From an uncultured Flavobacterium sp. (GTDB lineage: Bacteria > Bacteroidota > Bacteroidia > Flavobacteriales > Flavobacteriaceae), in the NCBI GenBank assembly GCA_946886675.1, contig CAMPIZ010000019.1, positions 1-12,173 on the forward strand: a stretch of 12,173 bases of DNA. Reading direction: 5' to 3'. Below are positions 1-7,200 of the stretch, in pieces (positions within the stretch are counted from its first letter, which is position 1; each line of letters opens with the position of its first letter). The notes under the pieces were generated by a model that was not told where the DNA came from, did not search any database, and saw only the letters and a program-made list of their open reading frames with translations. The translations under genes and the position numbers were made by a program.

Positions 1-82
1 ATATATTTAAGCAGTAACTTTATAGTGTAAAAACAAAGTTTAAAAGCAAACTTTTGTAGTACAAAACTTTAAAAACGCGTCT

Positions 83-1354
83 ATGAGAATTGTAATTATA
101 GGAGGCGGTTTTGCCGGGATCAACCTTGCAGAAAATCTAGCCGGAAACGAAAACTTTACAGTAACACTGGTAGATAAAAACAACTACAACTTTTTTCCGC
201 CGCTTATTTATCAGGTGGCTACCGCTTACCTTGAACCATCAAGTATAAGCTACCCTTTCAGGAAATTATATCGTAAAAAGAAAAATATACAATTCCGCCT
301 GGGAGAATTGCTTTGGGTTAATACAGCCGAAAATAAAGTTATTCTTCATAACGGTGAGCTTGAATATGATAAACTGGTTTTTGCCACAGGAGCAGAGACC
401 AATTATTTTGGGATGGAAAATGTAAAGAAAAACGCCATCCCTATGAAAACCCTTAACGATGCCATAGAAATGCGTAACAGGCTGCTGCAGCGTATGGAAA
501 GGGCAGCTATTTGTAAAGATACCAAGGAAAGGAGAAAATACCTTACAATAGTTATAGCGGGAGGAGGGCCTACCGGTGTTGAAGTTTCGGGAATGTTTGC
601 AGAAATGAGAAACGGTATCCTTAGAAAAGAATACCCTGAGCTTGCTACAACAGTAAGCAATATATATTTGGTAGACGGTGGTCCTGAGCTATTAGGGCCA
701 ATGAGCAAAAAATCTCAGGAAGATACTTATGAAGCCCTAAAAAAAATGGGGGTTATTATTAAACTTAACACCCGTGTAACGGATTACATAGATGATACCG
801 TACATTTTGCTAATGGCGAAACTATAAAGACCAAAACACTTATATGGGCAGCGGGTGTATCTGCAAAAGTATTTGAAGGTATTCCGGCAGAAAGCTATGG
901 ACGGGGCAAAAGAATGATTGTAGACGAGACCAATAGGGTTGCAGGCACAAACAATATTTATGCAATTGGCGATACCTGTATCCAGTCGGGCGATCCTGAT
1001 TTCCCTGATGGACATCCGCAGGTTGCACAGGTAGCTATACAACAGGGTATCCACTTGGCAAAGAACTTTAAGAGGATGGTGAAAAATGAATCTCTACAGC
1101 CATTTAAATATAAGGATAAAGGCTCTATGGCCATTATAGGAAAAAACAAGGCAGTAGTAGATTTACCAAAGCCAAAAATGCACTTTAAAGGATTTATTGC
1201 ATGGCTTATGTGGCTGTTTATCCATCTAATGTCACTTATTAGCTACAGGAATAGGCTGGCTACATTCTGGAACTGGATGGTTGCCTATTTTTCGCAGGAT
1301 CAGTCTTTAAGAATGATAATAAGACCTAATAAAAGGAGGGGGGCACAAAATTAA
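83..1354 (+). CDS. ndh: Type II NADH:quinone oxidoreductase (NDH-2), FAD-dependent
   Basis: This is a complete 423-residue enzyme of the NDH-2 family, which passes electrons from NADH through FAD to the membrane quinone pool without pumping protons. The sequence shows an N-terminal FAD-binding Rossmann motif (GGGFAG, residues 7-12), a second dinucleotide-binding motif for NADH (GGGPTGVE, 160-167), the FAD-contacting AIGD motif (294-297) and the quinone-site AQVAIQQG stretch (315-322). A hydrophobic, Trp-rich segment at about 368-388, followed by YRNR, fits the C-terminal membrane-anchoring helices of this family. The length is normal. ATG at 83 is the only sensible start, because the frame is closed by TAA at 41-43 and offers no earlier ATG. 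No Shine-Dalgarno sequence is seen, as usual in Bacteroidota. A TAACTTTA at 15-22 is close to the Bacteroidota -7 consensus, but its -33 partner would lie outside the window. The gene meets the next one tail to tail. Confidence 0.95.
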   Translation: MRIVIIGGGFAGINLAENLAGNENFTVTLVDKNNYNFFPPLIYQVATAYLEPSSISYPFRKLYRKKKNIQFRLGELLWVNTAENKVILHNGELEYDKLVFATGAETNYFGMENVKKNAIPMKTLNDAIEMRNRLLQRMERAAICKDTKERRKYLTIVIAGGGPTGVEVSGMFAEMRNGILRKEYPELATTVSNIYLVDGGPELLGPMSKKSQEDTYEALKKMGVIIKLNTRVTDYIDDTVHFANGETIKTKTLIWAAGVSAKVFEGIPAESYGRGKRMIVDETNRVAGTNNIYAIGDTCIQSGDPDFPDGHPQVAQVAIQQGIHLAKNFKRMVKNESLQPFKYKDKGSMAIIGKNKAVVDLPKPKMHFKGFIAWLMWLFIHLMSLISYRNRLATFWNWMVAYFSQDQSLRMIIRPNKRRGAQN

Positions 1355-1830
1355 ATCCACTTTCTCTCTTTTTCTGTTGCATCCAGAATATCAATTCCTA
1401 ATGCCAGTTTAAAGTGCTCAGCGACTTTAAATGCATCTTCTTTATTATCAGTTTTATAAAAAGTAATGTGCTTATTGCGATTATAGAACAGGTTGAGTAA
1501 AATTACTTCGCTTGAAGTGGTAGCAGTAGCTGAAACAACATTTACTGTCTGGTTCTCTCTTGTCCTGAAAACTGAGATGTATTCAAAATCAGGGATAGGC
1601 TGCCATTTTCCTGTTTCAATCCCAGCTATGGATTTAGTAGTTCTGTATGTTTTGTCTGTAAGGTTTATTTGTGAGCCCTCTTTGAGTGTTAAGCCAAGTC
1701 CCAGTGCTATAAAAATTACGCCCATTAAAATATACCCTGTTGCCAAAGCAGTAAGCCCGAAGATAAAAAGTGAATAGCCAAGAATACTTTTCATAAGAGG
1801 AACTTCTTTCCTATAGCTGATTATATTCAT
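1351..1830 (-). CDS. Conserved flavobacterial-type protein with two membrane segments, function unknown
   Basis: The product is 159 residues when started at ATG 1830. The frame opens further to a TTG at 1857, but the ATG gives a compact N-terminus just before the first membrane segment, so I prefer it. Two hydrophobic segments (about residues 15-32 and 33-49) form a hairpin and are followed by a soluble, probably beta-rich domain containing KWQPIPDFEYISVF (75-88) and a C-terminal amphipathic stretch ending in KERKWI. The two-helix-plus-beta layout resembles small membrane-anchored PH-like proteins, but that is only a guess. I recognise the sequence style as one widespread in flavobacteria, without a known role. 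It lies 60 bp downstream of tamL on the same strand and may be read through from it. Its TAA stop shares four bases with the NDH-2 stop, leaving no room for a terminator between the two genes. Confidence 0.8.
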   Translation of the reverse strand: MNIISYRKEVPLMKSILGYSLFIFGLTALATGYILMGVIFIALGLGLTLKEGSQINLTDKTYRTTKSIAGIETGKWQPIPDFEYISVFRTRENQTVNVVSATATTSSEVILLNLFYNRNKHITFYKTDNKEDAFKVAEHFKLALGIDILDATEKERKWI

Positions 1831-1850
1831 TTCTAAATAATGTAAATTGG

Positions 1851-1894
1851 TTAGCAACCAAATATAGCAAAAAACAAATGATTGGGTTCGCTAA
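1851..1894 (-). repeat. Inverted repeat overlapping the tamL stop codon
   Basis: The bases at 1851-1861 and 1882-1894 can pair as about 11 base pairs (TTAGC with GCTAA, AACC with GGTT, then AA with TT), with two single-base bulges and a loop of about 20 bases. In the minus-strand transcript this hairpin would begin at the tamL stop codon (1891-1893). There is no run of U after it, so it is not a classic intrinsic terminator. It could slow RNA decay or partly separate tamL from the downstream small membrane protein, or be chance. Confidence 0.3.
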
Positions 1895-4206
1895 AAAGGA
1901 TAACCAATAGCCAGGTTAAACACAAGGTTTTCTTTGCGCCATGTTTTACTGCCAAAATCTATATCGTCCAGCACCCAGCGGTTACCATCAGGAAGGTAAG
2001 GTTTTCTTATAGGGAAGGCAGTATCCAGCCTAAGTACCAGAAAAGACAGATCCAGCCTTATACCTACACCTGTACCTACGGCAAGTTCTTTTAAAAAATC
2101 GCCTGAAAACTGTGAGCCTGGTTTGTTCTCATTTTTATTCCATAGCCATATATTACCGGCATCTACAAACGCTGCACCGTGTATTACGCTATATAATTTT
2201 GCCCTGTATTCAAGGTTCAATTCCAGTTTTATATCGCCGGACTGATCGGGTAGGAAAGAGTCAGGGTCAACATCCGGGCTATAAGTCCCCGGGCCAATGG
2301 CACGTGCCCTAAATGCCCTTATACTGTTTGTTCCTCCCGAAAAGAATTGTCTTATATAAGGAAGTTCGGTAGAGTTACCATAAGGTAGACCGACACCAAC
2401 AATAGCCCGGCTTGCCAGTTTTGAATTACGCCCCAGCCTTAAATAATACCTAAAGTCATGTTCGGTCTTAAGGAACTGGCTAAAGGGAACATTAAGCAGG
2501 GTTTTAACGTCGCCATCTTTTGCATTCGCTCCGGTTGCAAGTCCGGCAATAGTACCTGCCGCTTCCAGTGATCCCTTATAATAAACAGTATGCTTTTTGT
2601 ACTTACGCATAGTATTAGTGAAAATATAAGAATAGGTTGGGCCAAAAATGAACTGTTTTTCTATAACTTTTTCCAGTGATGCATTTTCGTTTATCTGCTG
2701 CCTGTATTCGTCGGTTATACCGTTAGGGCTCACATAGCTTACGTCAAAAACATTTAGTTCATGCTCTTTTTTTATGTCTTCTTTCCATAAATAGCCAAAT
2801 TGTGCCCTGAAAGAATTAAGAGCATATAGCCTTATCCTTTTCTGGAACTCATAGCTAACCATAGCTCTTGTACGCGGAATAAAAGCGCTTGGTGTTTCAA
2901 CCTTAAACGGAGTTATAAACCTAGGCCATACAAGGCTTACCTCGCTACCCACACGGTAAACATTATAACCCTTGTTTTGCCCTGCCATTTGCACTTCCAG
3001 CCCCCCAAAAGTTGATATGGTAAGAAGCTCTGCTGCCTTAAACGTATTCCTGTTACTCCAGTTAACGTTTATTTCCGAACCATTATAATTAGCCGAATTC
3101 GTTTTTGCCAGGAGTTCTATACGTATTGATTTTTTTGGAAGGGGAGTGAGGTAATAATATGTATCCAGCATATTATCGAGCGAATCTGAAACCCTGAATT
3201 CATTTTTCACAAAACGGAAAGTTCCCAGGTTAATGAGCCTGTTTAACGATAGGTTATGGTCTGTACGGTTATAGATATCGCCTTTATGAAAATACAGTGT
3301 CCTGTCGTATATAATAGGTTTAAAAGTCCTGTTTGGATCTATAATAGTAAAATCTTTGTACTGTAGTACAGAATCGTTACTTATATTATTGGCGACCCTT
3401 AAAGTGTCCCTGGAGTCACTTAACGAGTAATTAGGAAATATGTAAATATTGTTTATTTTGTAAACTCTTTTGGCCTTTTCAGGCGTTTCCGGTTTTACCA
3501 ATACCCTCATATCTACCTGATGGTCGCCCACGGTGCTGTCTACTTTTACAAGTATATAATCAGGACTGAAATAAAAATATCCTTTTTCTTTCAGGCGCTC
3601 GTCTATTCTTGTGCGCTCATCCTTTATCATGTCGAGATCATAAGGCCTTCCGGGTCTTAGCCTGGTACGCCTTTTTGTTTTGGCTACAGCACTGTCAATC
3701 TGAACCATGGATGAGTCCTCCGGGAAAGTAACCTTCCTTATTTTATATTGCCTTTTTGGTGTAACAATATATTCTGCTCTTGCTTTCTTGTTATGTGAAG
3801 TAGAGTCTGCAGATGTTCTTGCATTAAAATAACCGTTGTTTTCAGCATTACTCTGCAATACATCAGCATTATAATCTAAATCTACCTGGCTGAAAAGTAC
3901 AGGCGGTTCTCCTACTTTATTTCGCAGCCAGTACCTAAAGCCTTTATCTTTTTTAGGTTCGCCAGCAATATTATAAAGGTAAAGCTTAATCCTCATACCC
4001 AGTATTTTACGGTTTGGACGAGGCCTTAGCAGATCTTCCATTTCTGCCTCCATGTCTTTCCTTTCCCTTTTGCTCATAATAGTATCTTCTACAGTAACAT
4101 CACCGCCTGTATAAAGCATTTCGCCATCAGCCAGGTATTTGGTGTTACTGCAGCTGTAAAACAAAGCGGCCGCAATAAAAAGCAGGTATATAGGTTTAAT
4201 TTTCAT
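1891..4206 (-). CDS. tamL: Translocation and assembly module lipoprotein TamL (Omp85/BamA family)
   Basis: This is a 771-residue outer-membrane protein, the Bacteroidota partner of TamB that replaces TamA. The frame is open to a GTG at 4245, but ATG 4206 is chosen because it directly precedes a lipoprotein signal peptide: KIK, a hydrophobic stretch, then lipobox FYSC with the lipidated cysteine at residue 19. Residues about 20-350 form a periplasmic region of POTRA-like character. From about 355 to the end, alternating polar and hydrophobic strands fit a 16-strand Omp85 barrel. IRAF at 629-632 sits where Omp85 proteins carry the VRGF/Y lid-loop motif, preceded by SGGTNS. The protein ends in phenylalanine (IGYPF), the usual outer-membrane barrel signal. 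The start overlaps the tamB end by 11 bp, which suggests one mRNA and coupled translation. Family knowledge places TamL with TamB in outer-membrane assembly; the exact cargo is not readable here. Confidence 0.93.
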   Translation of the reverse strand: MKIKPIYLLFIAAALFYSCSNTKYLADGEMLYTGGDVTVEDTIMSKRERKDMEAEMEDLLRPRPNRKILGMRIKLYLYNIAGEPKKDKGFRYWLRNKVGEPPVLFSQVDLDYNADVLQSNAENNGYFNARTSADSTSHNKKARAEYIVTPKRQYKIRKVTFPEDSSMVQIDSAVAKTKRRTRLRPGRPYDLDMIKDERTRIDERLKEKGYFYFSPDYILVKVDSTVGDHQVDMRVLVKPETPEKAKRVYKINNIYIFPNYSLSDSRDTLRVANNISNDSVLQYKDFTIIDPNRTFKPIIYDRTLYFHKGDIYNRTDHNLSLNRLINLGTFRFVKNEFRVSDSLDNMLDTYYYLTPLPKKSIRIELLAKTNSANYNGSEINVNWSNRNTFKAAELLTISTFGGLEVQMAGQNKGYNVYRVGSEVSLVWPRFITPFKVETPSAFIPRTRAMVSYEFQKRIRLYALNSFRAQFGYLWKEDIKKEHELNVFDVSYVSPNGITDEYRQQINENASLEKVIEKQFIFGPTYSYIFTNTMRKYKKHTVYYKGSLEAAGTIAGLATGANAKDGDVKTLLNVPFSQFLKTEHDFRYYLRLGRNSKLASRAIVGVGLPYGNSTELPYIRQFFSGGTNSIRAFRARAIGPGTYSPDVDPDSFLPDQSGDIKLELNLEYRAKLYSVIHGAAFVDAGNIWLWNKNENKPGSQFSGDFLKELAVGTGVGIRLDLSFLVLRLDTAFPIRKPYLPDGNRWVLDDIDFGSKTWRKENLVFNLAIGYPF

Positions 4207-7200
4207 TTTTGTCTTTCTTTTGGGCTTCTTTCTCCCTTTCCTCACGGGCTTCCCGTTCTTCTTCCTCTTTCTCTTTTCTCTTTTGGTTTTCTCTTAGTTC
4301 CTTTTCCCTGCGCTTCATTTCTTTTTCCTCTTCAGTAGTGTGGAAAAGTTCCCTGAATTTATTGTAATCCATAGTAATTATAAATGCCACTCCGGTTTCT
4401 ATAACCTGGCCCTGGAGCGCTACCTGATATTCATCTTTACGATAAGCCCTTACCATATAGCGACCATCTTTGGTTAGCTGATAATCTAACGATACATCTC
4501 CGGCAATGTTTGTAGTTTCTTCGTTTACCTGTTGCGGGCCTTCCAGACCAAAAGAGCTTCCTACTGTAACTTTAAGCCTGTCGTTAAGTAGTTGTTTTGA
4601 GACACCTACATTCAGGTCTGTACGGTTTTCACGCTGGCCGGTAGTATAATCTTCAGTAGACTCTAAATCAAAATTAAGCTCGACACCGGATATAAGGTCT
4701 CCTGCAAGATTATTAAGCTGCTGCGACAGTATTTTGCTCACACTTTGTCTTGCCAGTGCTTCTGTACTTGTTCCCGCTTCACTGGAAAAAGGATTTTCGT
4801 CTATAAAGTGGTTAAGTAAAAGCAATGCAAATACCTGTTTGTTAAGGTCTGAAGGCTGCTCTCTAAGCTGTGCGAGCTTGGAGCGTGTATTGGTAAGTAT
4901 ACTGGAAGATACACCATAATTACCTTCGGGAAGTTCAATGTCAAAAGACAATTCAGGTTCAAGAAGCTCACCTTTCATCTTTAAGATCGTATGAAACGGC
5001 AGTTTTTGCTTGTATGTATTACGAATGGATGCACTGGCAGTGCTTAGCTCGTTACCCAAAAGATCTATAGGTGCAGCCTCTACCTCATACACGGCTGTAA
5101 TATCAATTGTTGCTTCGGTAGGCTCACCTGTCCACAATATGTAGCTGCCTTTTTGTATATCAAATTTTCTTTTCAGGAAGTTGAAAGACATGCGGTAGGC
5201 ACCATCATCAAATTCATAACGGCCTACAAGAGTTGTTTTTCCGGATGGGTCTATACCGCCTGTAAGCTGAGCATCTCCCTGTAGTTCGAGATAGTCGCCA
5301 TTACCCTTATCAATAATAAGGTTTAAAGCGGCTTCTTTTACAATCTCTATGGCAACAGAGACATCTATACCTTTAACATCGCTCTGGTTAACAGTTTCTT
5401 CAATTTTAAGGCGTTCCTGTAATGCCACATTATCTTCGTCTACAAATTCTACCACACCTTCGCGGTCTGCAATACCGGGATCAGATTGTGGCAGTACAAT
5501 TGTAAAATCGGTATCCTCATCTATTTTCAGGCTGCCGTCTATAGCTGGGCTTTCCAAAGTACCATTTACATTAAGGCTTGTATCAAAGTATAAAGTACCA
5601 TAATAAAAATCATTATCCTTAGCGGTAGAGTTTACTGCCCTGAAATTTTCAGCATCAATATCCATATCAAAAGCAAACTCCCTGTAATTGGTAGTATTAA
5701 TATCCCCATTTATCTGTAGGATATTGTTTTCCTCATCTTCCACACCAAAATTATTGAATGTGATACCCCTTTCCGTAAAGCGGATATCGTCATTCATATT
5801 TCTAAAGTAGGAGTTAAGTTGTGTAACCCTGAATGCAATATCATTAAACTGCATAGTTCCTGTAACATTAGGGTCATCTGTTGTACCTGTTATATCAAAA
5901 TCCCCTGAAAAATAACCGTCTCCGTCTTTAAGAGCCCCAAAGGTAAAGGCCTGCACGCTGCTCATATTAAGTTTTGCAATATTCAGGTTTAAATCGAAGC
6001 TCTTAGAAGTAGATGTATATGTTCCGTCCAGATTTACCTGATTGTCATTTCCGGTAATTTCTACATCGGCCCTGTAAGTATTGGACAGCTCATTATCTAC
6101 TTTAATCGCTATATTGCCTACAGTATCTTTACTAATTGCAAAATTGCTGATATCCAGGTTTGAAGTCAAAACTAAATTAGTGCTTATATCACGCAGTTCA
6201 GCCTCACCATTTATAGTACCGCTCATTTTAAGCTCTTCCTTCTGTATCATGTTAGTAAGGGTCTCAATCTTAAAATCCCTAAGCTCTACATTGAGTGGTG
6301 CGTTTGGTGTATCCGACTGCGATTGCAGTTTTATAGTGCTGCCTTCATGGCTAAGCTCAAAGTTATCGGCATAAATACCATCTTTACCAAAACGTATTAA
6401 ATTATCTACAGCCACATCCCACGGTTCATAATTTAACTTAAGCCCTTCCGGATCAAGTGAAAGCTCAGTGTTGTTTTCTTTTGGTCTGAGTTCTCCTGCC
6501 AGCAGATAGTGTTCTTCTTCTTTACGGTCAAGTATCTGTAGCCTGTAGTTTAATACATTATCTTTAATATTACCTGTAAGGCTGGTGTGCGGGAGTATAA
6601 ACTGATCATTTTGTACTTCGTCTATAACAATACTGTAGTTTAGCGAATCTTTTGCAGTATTAATGTTTATAACACCTCCTGATATGGTATTGGCACCATA
6701 CACTATCCTTGGAATATTGCCTTTTACACTCAGGCTGTCTGTAGTACTGTTATATCCGGCATTAATTTGGATAGGTTCCAGCCTGGTTATCTGAGGCACC
6801 AGTTTGCTTATTACAGGATCATTATCAACCCTTAGTTCAAAATCAAACTGTTGTTCCGGTACTATTGTATCTGGCTTGGCAGGGTTAAGATCATAATATT
6901 TTGAGAGTGTTTTTGTAAGGGCGGGGCCCAGCTCGGTTAAATCATATTTACCAACCAGTGATGCATCAACAAACTGCGACCTTAATGTAATGGAATCCCT
7001 TTCGGCAGTAGATACCGCAACTATATTAACGGAGTCCAGCACAATTTCTTCCTTCGCATTTACAAACATAAAATGGTGCAGGTTTATTTTTCCGTTCAGG
7101 TTAGACGGATTACTATCTGTAATATCAGCATCCACATTACCCCTCATTTTAAAAGGGCCTGCATGCAAATTAAGTTTGTTGAGGTCAATAAGATCGGCGT

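Noticed and set aside
403..1149. Several minus-strand open frames within the NDH-2 gene.
   Set aside because: They overlap all NDH-2 core motifs in antisense and show no family features.
1332..1344. AAAAGGAGGGGGG near the end of the NDH-2 gene as a ribosome binding site.
   Set aside because: It encodes KRRG at the C-terminus and no plus-strand gene follows; the next gene is on the other strand.
1831..1857. TTG start giving a nine-residue longer version of the small membrane protein.
   Set aside because: The ATG at 1830 gives a more plausible N-terminus, and the extra residues look like intergenic sequence.
4207..4245. GTG start extending TamL upstream.
   Set aside because: It would place 13 mostly basic residues before an otherwise standard lipoprotein signal peptide and lengthen the overlap with tamB.
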